This document shows, piece after piece, positions 1 to 7,983 of a stretch of DNA of 64,000 nt. Every line of letters begins with the position of its first letter. Position 1 is the first letter of the stretch. The position numbers and the translations under genes are program-made. This DNA is from Flavobacteriales bacterium UBA6770 (GTDB lineage Bacteria; Bacteroidota; Bacteroidia; Flavobacteriales_G; Salibacteraceae). A model generated the notes under the pieces. The model was given only the letters and a program-made list of their open reading frames with translations. It searched no databases and was not told where the DNA came from. The stretch is taken from NCBI GenBank assembly GCA_905181875.1, contig CAJIZH010000002.1, positions 62,001-126,000 of the forward strand, in the 5' to 3' direction.

Positions 1-1
1 C

Positions 2-1156
2 TTTCGCAATGCACTTAGAAAAACTAACGTTCAACACTTAATTTACTTAGGAGGCATAATAAATGAATCTGACCTTTCAAAGCACTTAAGCTCTAGAAAA
101 AATGTCGAAACAGAGCTAAGTAAAGGAGATTACAATTTTACAGCTTTACGGGCTGGAATAATTATTGGTTCAGGAAGTGCTTCTTTTGAAATCATAAGAG
201 ACCTAGTTGAAAAACTACCAATAATGATTACTCCAAAGTGGCTTACCACCAAATGCCAGCCAATTGGAGTGACTGATGTTATTGCATTTCTCTCCAAGTC
301 CATATTTAACCCAAAAACATTTAATCAGAATTTTGATATCGGTGGTCCTGATGTGTTATCCTACAAAAACATGCTTTTGGATTTTGGTAAAATGCGTAAC
401 TTAAAACGTACAATAATAATTATTCCAGTAATGACTCCAAAACTTTCATCATACTGGCTTTATTTTGTAACCTCGACTTCTTATAATCTTGCAACATCAC
501 TTGTAAGCAGCATGAAAGTTGAAGTGATTTGTCGTGATAATATGCTGAGTACTCTTCTTGGAGTTCAACCCTTGAGTTATAAGGAAGCTTTAAAAAAAGC
601 ATTTAATAAAATTGACAATGACCAGACGCTATCAAGTTGGAAAGACGCCTATGCTAGTAGCGGATTAACATTTAATATATCTGAATTTATTACTGTCCCC
701 TCTTTCGGTTGTTTTAAAGACAGCAGAATTCGGGTTATGGAAAATCGTAAAAATAGTATTGATAAAATTTGGAGTATAGGTGGAAAAACTGGCTGGTATT
801 ATGGCACCTGGTTGTGGAAAAGTAGAGGTGTTTTGGATAAATTTTTTGGTGGCGTTGGTCTTAGAAGAGGAAGAACGAACCAAGCTAAGATAAACGTTGG
901 TGACTCTATTGATTTCTGGCGTGTGCTCTACGCGAATAAAAAAGAAGGTCACCTGCTACTGTTTGCAGAAATGAAACTTCCCGGAGAAGCTTGGCTTGAG
1001 TTTAAGGTTGTAAACAATAAACTTACGCAAACCGCAACATTTAGACCTTTAGGTCTGGCAGGTAGATTATACTGGTACTCAGTATTACCATTTCATGGCT
1101 TTATCTTTAATGGAATGCTTAAGCAGATAACCAAGTATAAACGGCATAAAAACTAA
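2..1156 (+). CDS. SDR-family NAD(P)-binding protein with C-terminal DUF2867 domain, 5' truncated by window edge
   Basis: The ORF track begins at an internal ATG (224), but the same frame is open back to base 2 and reads as the middle of a short-chain dehydrogenase-like Rossmann domain (strand and helix pattern around HLIYLGGI, then FTALRAGIIIGSGSASFE). The true start therefore lies left of the window. The first half resembles YbjT/NmrA-like atypical SDRs. The second half, from about GGKTGWYYGTWLWKSRG to the end, is the DUF2867 module that often follows such SDR domains. The substrate is unknown. The CIA30-like, TIGR03643 and photolyase-like genes follow on the same strand, a neighbourhood I associate with light- or oxidative-stress-induced clusters. 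Family assignment is fairly safe; function is not established. Confidence 0.8.
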   Translation, partial: FRNALRKTNVQHLIYLGGIINESDLSKHLSSRKNVETELSKGDYNFTALRAGIIIGSGSASFEIIRDLVEKLPIMITPKWLTTKCQPIGVTDVIAFLSKSIFNPKTFNQNFDIGGPDVLSYKNMLLDFGKMRNLKRTIIIIPVMTPKLSSYWLYFVTSTSYNLATSLVSSMKVEVICRDNMLSTLLGVQPLSYKEALKKAFNKIDNDQTLSSWKDAYASSGLTFNISEFITVPSFGCFKDSRIRVMENRKNSIDKIWSIGGKTGWYYGTWLWKSRGVLDKFFGGVGLRRGRTNQAKINVGDSIDFWRVLYANKKEGHLLLFAEMKLPGEAWLEFKVVNNKLTQTATFRPLGLAGRLYWYSVLPFHGFIFNGMLKQITKYKRHKN

Positions 1157-1188
1157 CGTTTATTAAAACCTTATTCAAACTATATATT

Positions 1189-1719
1189 ATGAAATACTTT
1201 ATTTGTACTATGATATTATCTTCCTCAATGAGCCTAGCAGTAATTTTTGATTTCAACAAAAAATCCAACGTTGAAGATTGGGTAATTGTAGACGATGGAG
1301 TGATGGGTGGAAGGTCAAAAGGCAACTTTAAGTTAAGTAAAGATGGTTTTGGTGTTTTTGAAGGAAAAATCTCATTAGAAAATAACGGCGGATTCTCATC
1401 GCTGCGCTATAAATTCCCAAAAATTGAAACTAAGGAATACTCTAAAGTGGTTCTTAAACTTAAAGGTGATGGCAAACAATATCAGTTTAGAGTAAAAACT
1501 AATTCCGGAGATTACTATTCTTATATAACAACCTTTTCCACCTCTGGAAAATGGCAAGAAATAGAAATTCCGTTAAAAGATATGTACCCTGGTTATAGAG
1601 GGCGAAAGTTGGATCAACCGAACTTTTCTGGTGATTACATAGAAGAAATCATGTTTCTGATTGGAAACAAAAAAGAGGAAAACTTTAAATTATTATTAGA
1701 CAACTTAGAATTGAAGTAA
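1189..1719 (+). CDS. CIA30-family protein (complex I intermediate-associated protein 30 fold)
   Basis: 176 residues. A short hydrophobic N-terminus (ICTMILSSSMSLAVIF) is followed by a single CIA30 domain. The signatures seen are VEDWVIVDDGVMGGRSKG near the start, GGFSSLRYKF, a strand ending KLKGDGKQYQFRVKT, and the closing IEEIMFLIGNKKEENFKLLLDNLEL. CIA30 domains have a galactose-binding-like beta-sandwich. In bacteria they are uncharacterised stand-alone proteins, and the mitochondrial complex I assembly role should not be transferred. It lies 32 bases after the SDR/DUF2867 gene on the same strand and is probably co-transcribed with it. The family call is good; the role is unknown. Confidence 0.8.
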   Translation: MKYFICTMILSSSMSLAVIFDFNKKSNVEDWVIVDDGVMGGRSKGNFKLSKDGFGVFEGKISLENNGGFSSLRYKFPKIETKEYSKVVLKLKGDGKQYQFRVKTNSGDYYSYITTFSTSGKWQEIEIPLKDMYPGYRGRKLDQPNFSGDYIEEIMFLIGNKKEENFKLLLDNLELK

Positions 1720-1888
1720 TACGAAATTCCCATTGAACCAAATGCGAGTTATTCGCAAATGGCTTAATGTAAAAAAACAAAAATCCTGAATCAAAGATTA
1801 TCTCGTCTCAAGCTGATTTATCTAGCATTTCCTTACTTAATCGACACAAACAATCAAACCAATCACACTGTAATCTGTCATTAACACT

Positions 1889-2167
1889 ATGATGGAATTT
1901 TCAGAAAGAGATCACGATCGAATTATTGAGATGGCCTGGGAAGATCGCACTCCTTTCGAAGCAATTGATTTTCAATTTGGATTAAAAGAAAACGAGATTA
2001 TCCAAGTAATGCGCAGCACGCTAAAACCAAAATCATTTCGGTTATGGAGAAAAAGAGTGAACAGCGGAATAAGCAGTAAACATCTAAAAAAGCGCAGTGC
2101 TGAAATGACTCGATTCAAATGTTCACGTCAGCGCGGTATTTCGAACAATAAAATTACCAAGCGATGA
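1889..2167 (+). CDS. TIGR03643/DUF2805 family small protein
   Basis: 92-residue basic protein. The core FSERDHDRIIEMAWEDRTPFEAI followed by GLKENEIIQVMRSTLKPKSFRLWRKRV is the signature of the TIGR03643 (DUF2805) family, which looks like a small helix-turn-helix-type alpha-helical protein. The basic tail (KKRSAEMTRFKCSRQRGISNNKITKR) would suit nucleic-acid contact, but that is inference. The stop codon overlaps the start of the photolyase-like gene in an ATGA arrangement, which suggests translational coupling. Members of this family are commonly found beside cryptochrome/photolyase genes, which fits here. The first of two tandem ATGs is taken as start; the second is equally possible. Confidence 0.85.
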   Translation: MMEFSERDHDRIIEMAWEDRTPFEAIDFQFGLKENEIIQVMRSTLKPKSFRLWRKRVNSGISSKHLKKRSAEMTRFKCSRQRGISNNKITKR

Positions 2168-3252
2168 ATTTTCCTGCAGATTTAAAATCAATCCAAGAGC
2201 GCGTTCTAGCTATCAACCCAAAAAAATACGGAGCATCTAGAAACCATAAATCTGGATCAGTAACTCGATTAAGTCCTTACATAGCAAGAGGAGTGATTTC
2301 CACTAGAATGGTATTCCAACATATTCTTGATTTGGACCTCCCCTATTTTCATTCAGTAAAATTGATTCAAGAATTAGCCTGGCGAGACTATTGGCAGCAA
2401 GTGTGGATTGTAAAAGGAAATGCAATCGATAGCGATTTAAAACACGAACAATCCGCAGTATCAAATCATGCAGTTCCAACTGCACTGATTCAAGCAAGAA
2501 CAGGAATCGAGGCTATAGACATAGCAACTCAAGAACTATACAACACTGGCTACATGCACAACCACATGCGCATGTATATAGCTTCTATTACTTGTAATAT
2601 TAGTCATTCGCATTGGTTTCAACCTGCCCAATGGATGTATGCCAATTTGTTAGACGGAGATTGGGCCAGTAATGCCTTAAGCTGGCAATGGGTTGCAGGT
2701 GCAAATGCTAACAAGAAATATTATGCCAATCAAGAAAACATAAACAACTTCTTTGAAAGCGATCAATCCGACACCTTTTTAGACGTTAGCTACGAACAAT
2801 TTGAAACGATGGAAACGCCACCTATACTTAAGGTAACAGAAAACTTCGAGTTAAAAACTGAGCTTCCAACAAACAAGAATTTAGTGCTAAATGCTCAACT
2901 GCCAACCTGTGTCTACAGCTACTATAATCTTGACCCTAAATGGAGACAAGACAAAACAGCTAACCGTGTTTTGATATTGGAACCTAGCTTTTTCACTAAA
3001 TATCCAGTTGCTCAAAAACCACTTGATTTTGCGCTTTCATTGTCTGAAAATATTGAAGGTATTCAAGTTTTTGTGGGTGAATTCGATGAGCTTCAGAAAT
3101 TAGCAGGAACATCAACCATGATTTTTAAAGAGCATCCTACTAATCTCCATTTTAAAGGAACTCAAGACGAACGAGATTGGATGTTTTCTGTCAAAGGATT
3201 CTTTCCTTCTTTTTTCGCCTTTTGGAAAAAGTGCAATAAAGAGCTCAAGTAA
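2164..3252 (+). CDS. Cryptochrome/photolyase-like FAD-binding protein lacking the N-terminal antenna domain
   Basis: 362 residues. The protein starts directly in the helical FAD-binding domain of the photolyase/cryptochrome superfamily: TRLSPYIARGVISTR, a WRDYWQQVW segment, then NHMRMYIAS and GDWASNALSWQWVAGANANKKYYANQENINNF, the region that surrounds the flavin. The usual N-terminal alpha/beta antenna domain is absent. After about residue 260 there is instead an alpha/beta-looking tail (NRVLILEPSFF, a helix, IEGIQVFVGEFDEL). This could be a degenerate or permuted antenna domain. It is probably a blue-light or DNA-repair flavoprotein, but catalytic activity cannot be claimed from sequence. 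Its start overlaps the TIGR03643 stop by four bases. Confidence 0.8.
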   Translation: MNFPADLKSIQERVLAINPKKYGASRNHKSGSVTRLSPYIARGVISTRMVFQHILDLDLPYFHSVKLIQELAWRDYWQQVWIVKGNAIDSDLKHEQSAVSNHAVPTALIQARTGIEAIDIATQELYNTGYMHNHMRMYIASITCNISHSHWFQPAQWMYANLLDGDWASNALSWQWVAGANANKKYYANQENINNFFESDQSDTFLDVSYEQFETMETPPILKVTENFELKTELPTNKNLVLNAQLPTCVYSYYNLDPKWRQDKTANRVLILEPSFFTKYPVAQKPLDFALSLSENIEGIQVFVGEFDELQKLAGTSTMIFKEHPTNLHFKGTQDERDWMFSVKGFFPSFFAFWKKCNKELK

Positions 3253-3617
3253 TTACAAAAATGAAATTGGGTTTTTTATAATCGTATCGATTGAGTAACT
3301 GACTTATTCTTATGAATAATTGAAAGTTCAACTTTGTTGATTAAAAATTCAGAAATGGAAATCCTGATTTTATAATTAATCCTCGGTTTCCCAATGCATG
3401 AGAACTAGCGGCAGCATAATAATGAATAAAGGATAAAATGCTATTTTCAATAAAGACTGTGGGCACTATTATTGGATTTGCTTAAACGCTTATTTTCAAT
3501 TCAAAACTCACCTAAAAATTGATACAAATTAAATATAAAATGAATCACAAGTTAAATCGTTGAAACGTATTTATTTTCGTTAAATTGCATTTTTTAAGAT
3601 ATGTAAATACTTTGTCT
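3253..3617 (+). other. Intergenic gap, no supported gene
   Basis: About 365 AT-rich bases between the photolyase-like gene and the sensor gene. A minus-strand frame is open for roughly 45 codons around 3347-3482 but has no start and no family resemblance I can name. A weak promoter-like TACTTTG lies just before the ATG at 3618. Confidence 0.4.
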
Positions 3618-5957
3618 ATGAACCAACCTTTTGACGAGAAACGTCTTGAAGACCTAAATCAATTGCAACTTCTAGACTCTCTTCCCGAAAAAGAATACGA
3701 CAATATAACCAGTCTAGCCGCTCTAATATGTGACACTCCTATCTCTTTAGTTTCTCTTGTTTCTGACAAACGGCAGTTCTTCAAATCAAATCATGGATTA
3801 GATATCAACGAGACGCCAATCGAGCAGTCGTTTTGTACCCATGCTATTAACAATCCTCTGCAGTATTTTATTGTAGAAGATGCACGAGAGGATGATCGCT
3901 TCAAGAACAATCCACTCGTTACTGGAAACCCTGAAATTGTTTTTTATACAGGAATACCTTTAGTAAGTAATGAGGGTAATGCTTTAGGCACACTTTGCGT
4001 AATCGATACTAAACCCCGAAAGCTCGAGCCAAAACAATTGAAAGCTTTAAAATCACTGGCTTATCAGGTATTGCAGTTTTTTAAACATCGTAAGGAGCAC
4101 TTTGGTCTTAAAAAAATGACAGAGAACTTCACAATTAAATCACAGTACTTAAATAATATTATTGATGCAGCTGGAATTAATGTCGACATTACCCAAATCA
4201 GAAATACTGAAGCTCAATTTAAAACCATTACCAATAATATTCCCGGTGTAGTTTTTCGCTACAAGCTTCGCCCAGATGGCAGCGACGATTTGCTATTGGT
4301 AAGCGAAGGAGCTGTAAATCTTTGGGGTTTCTCTGCTGAAGAAGTCATGAAAAATAGCCAGCTTATTTGGGAGAATATTGAAGAAGAAGATATAGAAGTA
4401 CTCGTACAATCCATTCAGAAATCGGCGCAAGAACTTAGCTTTTGGGAGCACGTATGGCGCCATCGCCATACCGACGGTGCCATCCGTTGGTGCAGGGGTG
4501 CTGGAAATCCAATACGCGCAGAAGACGGGAGTACTATTTGGGACACGATTATTCTAGATATTACCATTGAAAAAGAAAACGAGTTGGAAGTTGAGCAAAG
4601 TGAAAGAAGATTTAAAGGCCTTGTTCAAAATGGATCTGATTTAATTACAATTATGGACTATGAAGGCAACAACAAATACATAAGCCCTTCTTCCACAAAA
4701 ATTTTAGGAATTAATCCGAAGGAATTAATCCCTAAAAATAACTTTGATATTATTCATCCAAATGATAAAAAAGCGGTTACTAAAAGTCTCCTAAAATTAA
4801 AAACTAAAAAACAGCTCACGCTTAAACCTTACAGAATTAAACATGGTAATGGATCTTGGCGCTGGCTAGAAAGCGATTTAACTGACCTTATGAATGATTC
4901 AGCTATAGTTGGAATAGTAGCAAACTCTAGAGATATAACAACGCGAGTCCTTATCGAAAAGAAACTAAAAAAGAGTAAATCATATTACAAAGGTTTATCC
5001 GAATCACAAACCAACTTTGTTATTCGAACTGATATAAATTTGATTTTCACCTATGTAAACAAAAAATTTATTAACGAATTTGGTTGGCTTTACCCTGATG
5101 GGAAAATATTAGGGAACAACTATTTTTCATCAATTTCGGAATACCATCATAAAAGAACAAAAGAAATAGTAGAAAAATGTATTGCAGAACCTAAAAAGGT
5201 GTTTAAAATTGAAATCAACAAACCAACCAGCGATGGAAAAACTCGCACTACTCTTTGGGACTTTGTATGTATTACAGATGCTCAAGGAAAACCTTCTGAA
5301 ATACAATGTATAGGGATGGACATATCAAAACGTATTAAATCCGAAAACGCTCTTAAAGAATCAGAACACCGCTATTCTGATCTATTTAACCTTAGCCCAC
5401 AGCCTCAGTATATTTTCGAAATAGCTACTTTAAAGTTTCTGGATGTTAATAAAGCTGCAATTGAGCGCTACGGATATTCTTACAAGGAATTCCTGAATAT
5501 GACATTAAGAGGAATAAGACCAAAATCTGAATACTCAAAATTAGATGAGGCTCTAAAATTTCCGGCACAAAAGGGAGCACGCCACTTCTTTGGCGAACAT
5601 GTGCATAAAAATAAAAACGGAAAAGAAATCATTGTCGATCTTCGAGCTCATAATATATTATACAAAGGAAAAGAGGCTAAAGTCGTATTAGTAACAGACA
5701 TTACGGAACGCTATAAGCATATAAAGGCCATTGAAGCTCAAAACGAAAAACTAAAACAAATTGCATGGACCCAATCGCATGAAGTGCGAGCACCATTAAC
5801 AAACATAATGGGATTGATAGATGTATTGAGTTCCGTGACCTTATCAGCTGATGAAAAAGAAGAGTTTTCAAAGCACCTAATGGCCTCAGCAAATGAATTG
5901 GATAGCGTTATTAAAAATATCGTTAAAACCACAGAACAAGTGTTGGTTACAAAATAA
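3618..5957 (+). CDS. GAF and multi-PAS sensor protein with HisKA dimerisation domain but no ATPase domain
   Basis: 779 residues from the ATG at 3618. The track start at 3585 is a TTG giving an unconvincing 11-residue extension. The order seen is an N-terminal GAF domain (about 15-155, with a QSFCTHAI motif), then about four PAS/PAC units (roughly 205-320, 330-445, 455-570 and 590-700), and finally a HisKA phospho-acceptor helix pair with H-box SHEVRAPLTNIMGL. The reading frame stops about 50 residues after the H-box, so no HATPase_c domain is present. No receiver or kinase gene adjoins it. Such HisKA-terminated PAS proteins do occur in Bacteroidota. It may be phosphorylated by a partner kinase or act by dimerisation. 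No membrane segments are seen, so it is probably cytoplasmic. Confidence 0.85.
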   Translation: MNQPFDEKRLEDLNQLQLLDSLPEKEYDNITSLAALICDTPISLVSLVSDKRQFFKSNHGLDINETPIEQSFCTHAINNPLQYFIVEDAREDDRFKNNPLVTGNPEIVFYTGIPLVSNEGNALGTLCVIDTKPRKLEPKQLKALKSLAYQVLQFFKHRKEHFGLKKMTENFTIKSQYLNNIIDAAGINVDITQIRNTEAQFKTITNNIPGVVFRYKLRPDGSDDLLLVSEGAVNLWGFSAEEVMKNSQLIWENIEEEDIEVLVQSIQKSAQELSFWEHVWRHRHTDGAIRWCRGAGNPIRAEDGSTIWDTIILDITIEKENELEVEQSERRFKGLVQNGSDLITIMDYEGNNKYISPSSTKILGINPKELIPKNNFDIIHPNDKKAVTKSLLKLKTKKQLTLKPYRIKHGNGSWRWLESDLTDLMNDSAIVGIVANSRDITTRVLIEKKLKKSKSYYKGLSESQTNFVIRTDINLIFTYVNKKFINEFGWLYPDGKILGNNYFSSISEYHHKRTKEIVEKCIAEPKKVFKIEINKPTSDGKTRTTLWDFVCITDAQGKPSEIQCIGMDISKRIKSENALKESEHRYSDLFNLSPQPQYIFEIATLKFLDVNKAAIERYGYSYKEFLNMTLRGIRPKSEYSKLDEALKFPAQKGARHFFGEHVHKNKNGKEIIVDLRAHNILYKGKEAKVVLVTDITERYKHIKAIEAQNEKLKQIAWTQSHEVRAPLTNIMGLIDVLSSVTLSADEKEEFSKHLMASANELDSVIKNIVKTTEQVLVTK

Positions 5958-6105
5958 AGTGAGTTCTTCTATTAATAAGCTACCCGTTCATTGCCAGAAA
6001 ACCGGCAGACTATAAAAAGAAATGATTCAACTTATTGATAACTAAAGGAAGTACAGCCAAAAATTTTATTTTCATTTTCAGTTATTAACTAAATATTGAT
6101 ATCTG

Positions 6106-6930
6106 ATGAAAAAAGCGGTCTTATTTACTGCCGTTGTATTCCTGTTAAGCTCTTCAATTTGGGCTCAAATAAACCTTGTTTTTGAAAACAAATCTTCAAA
6201 GGTTAATGACGAAATCGCTCAGCAAATTAAAGAGGCTTACTTAAACTTAAAGAATGGCGACGAATTATTGATTAGTGTTCTTTCTTCAAAAGAATTGAAG
6301 AAATTAGAGGATCAAGATAAAATTGGATTTAGTAGAAGTAGAAGTAACAAAATCATCAATTATTGCACGAATTCTTTAACGATACAGCCTCTTAATATTA
6401 AATATGTTTTTACCCCATTAGCCAGTCCTAAAAAGGTTATTTCATCTATAAATAAAGCATACAGAAACTTTACCAATAGAAGCGGTATTTACAATTTAGT
6501 TATTTATAGGCCAGATACTTACACGCATTCAGGAATAGTAGATACCTCTAGATTAAAATCAAAAATAACCACAATAAAAAAATCTGAAGAGGAATACATA
6601 TATGGCGAATTTGTTAAAATTCGTATTCCAGAAAACTCCTTCGATTGTTCTTGCGAAAAGATTGAATTTGAAATGAATGAAGAACAGTTTAATGAAATTG
6701 ATAAGATTTTTATTACTACTAATAAGTTAGGGTGTATCAACGCTGACAAATTCATTGAGTCAGAAGAAAATACCAATTTAATAGTAAAAATGAACACAAC
6801 TTCGCCTAGGCTATGTGCTCGACTCATTTTTAAAAATAACAAAAAGACTCTGCCAGGATATTTTACAAATCACGATAAAACTATCCTTGAATTCAACAAA
6901 ATTCCGAATGGAAAAAATCAAGTCTTTTAG
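6106..6930 (+). CDS. Secreted protein of unknown function, probably frameshifted near its 3' end
   Basis: 274 residues with a clear signal peptide (MKKAVLFTAVVFLLSSSIWAQ). The next part (INLVFENKSSKVNDEIAQQIKEAYLNL, then GDELLISVLSS and SRSRSNKIINYC) has the layout of an OmpA-like fold, but the match is weak and I do not assign it. The frame stops at 6928-6930 in the run CTTTTAG. If one T is added there, the frame continues for 47 more codons (LVYEFINKTTINWNIVEL and on to TRVLW) and stops at 7070, just before the end of hemF at 7102. A single-base deletion, in the cell or in the consensus, is therefore likely. The gene faces hemF tail to tail. Confidence 0.65.
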   Translation: MKKAVLFTAVVFLLSSSIWAQINLVFENKSSKVNDEIAQQIKEAYLNLKNGDELLISVLSSKELKKLEDQDKIGFSRSRSNKIINYCTNSLTIQPLNIKYVFTPLASPKKVISSINKAYRNFTNRSGIYNLVIYRPDTYTHSGIVDTSRLKSKITTIKKSEEEYIYGEFVKIRIPENSFDCSCEKIEFEMNEEQFNEIDKIFITTNKLGCINADKFIESEENTNLIVKMNTTSPRLCARLIFKNNKKTLPGYFTNHDKTILEFNKIPNGKNQVF

Positions 6931-7101
6931 TTTATGAATTTATAAATAAAACAACTATTAATTGGAACATTGTAGAGTTAACAACTGGAGATAAAAATGT
7001 AATTGAAAATCTTATTCTAAAAAAGTCTTCCATGGATGAGTTTAAAAATTCCACTAGGGTATTGTGGTAGAAGTCTTTCATCCATTTCAATACACAACCA
7101 A

Positions 7102-7983
7102 TTACCAAGCAATTCCTTTCTTCAATTTCTCCAAAGTCTGCTGCTCTTCGCTGTTTTCTTTTGGTTGAAAGTTATATGGCCAGCTAACATGTGTAGGCAA
7201 GGACATCAGAATAGATTCAATTCGTCCGTTCGTTTCCAAACCAAATTTGGTTCCTTTATCGTAAACCAAATTAAATTCCACGTAACGCCCTCTCCTGATC
7301 AGTTGCCAGTTCTTGTTCTCTTCGCTAAAGGGTTTGTTTGCATTTGCATTTACAATGGGCAAATACGCCTTTAAGAAAGTATCGCCTATGGCTTTGTTAT
7401 AATCGAAGAGTTCGCTCCAATCTCTGTCGTTTAATCGATCGTAGAAAATGCCACCTACTCCCCTCGTTTCGTTCCTGTGTTTTATAAAGAAATAATTATC
7501 TGCCCATTCTTTAAATTTCGGAAAATACTCAGCGTCAAATTGATCGCAAGTGGATTTTAGTTCCGAATGAAATCCTTTGGTTTCTTGGTCGTTAATATAA
7601 ATTGGAGTCAAATCAATTCCACCACCAAACCACCAAGTTTCTCCTTCAATCTCGAAGAAGCGTGTATTCATGTGAATAATAGGAACCCATGGATTTTTTG
7701 GATGCAAAACGATGGATACTCCTGCGGCAAAAAACTCGGATTTTGAAACACCCAAAGCCTTTTTAATAGTATCGGGCAGCACACCGTGAACTGCAGAAAA
7801 ATTAACCCCTCCTTTTTCAAAAACGTTTCCGTCTTGAATAACACGAGATCTTCCGCCTCCACCTTCTGGACGACTCCAATTATCTTCTTGAAACTTTGCT
7901 AATCCGTCGGCTTTTTCCAATCCTGCACAGATATTATCCTGCAAAGATTTATACCATTCAATTACTTGCTCTTGGTAACTCAT
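7102..7983 (-). CDS. hemF: Oxygen-dependent coproporphyrinogen-III oxidase
   Basis: 293 residues, normal length for HemF. The conserved signatures are visible in order: NWSRPEGGGGRSRVIQDG near residue 35, FEKGGVNFSAVHG, HMNTRFFEI with WWFGGGIDLTPIY, HRNETRGVGGIFYDRL, and the C-terminal RRGRYVEFNLVYDKGTKFGL. It oxidatively decarboxylates coproporphyrinogen III to protoporphyrinogen IX in haem synthesis using molecular oxygen, so the organism has an aerobic haem route. The start ATG follows the stop of the upstream LysM gene with no spacer, so it is the last gene of a guaA-LysM-hemF operon. Confidence 0.97.
   Translation of the reverse strand: MSYQEQVIEWYKSLQDNICAGLEKADGLAKFQEDNWSRPEGGGGRSRVIQDGNVFEKGGVNFSAVHGVLPDTIKKALGVSKSEFFAAGVSIVLHPKNPWVPIIHMNTRFFEIEGETWWFGGGIDLTPIYINDQETKGFHSELKSTCDQFDAEYFPKFKEWADNYFFIKHRNETRGVGGIFYDRLNDRDWSELFDYNKAIGDTFLKAYLPIVNANANKPFSEENKNWQLIRRGRYVEFNLVYDKGTKFGLETNGRIESILMSLPTHVSWPYNFQPKENSEEQQTLEKLKKGIAW

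Noticed and set aside
3347-3482. Open minus-strand frame of about 45 codons
   Set aside because: No start codon and no recognisable motif; length expected by chance in AT-rich DNA.
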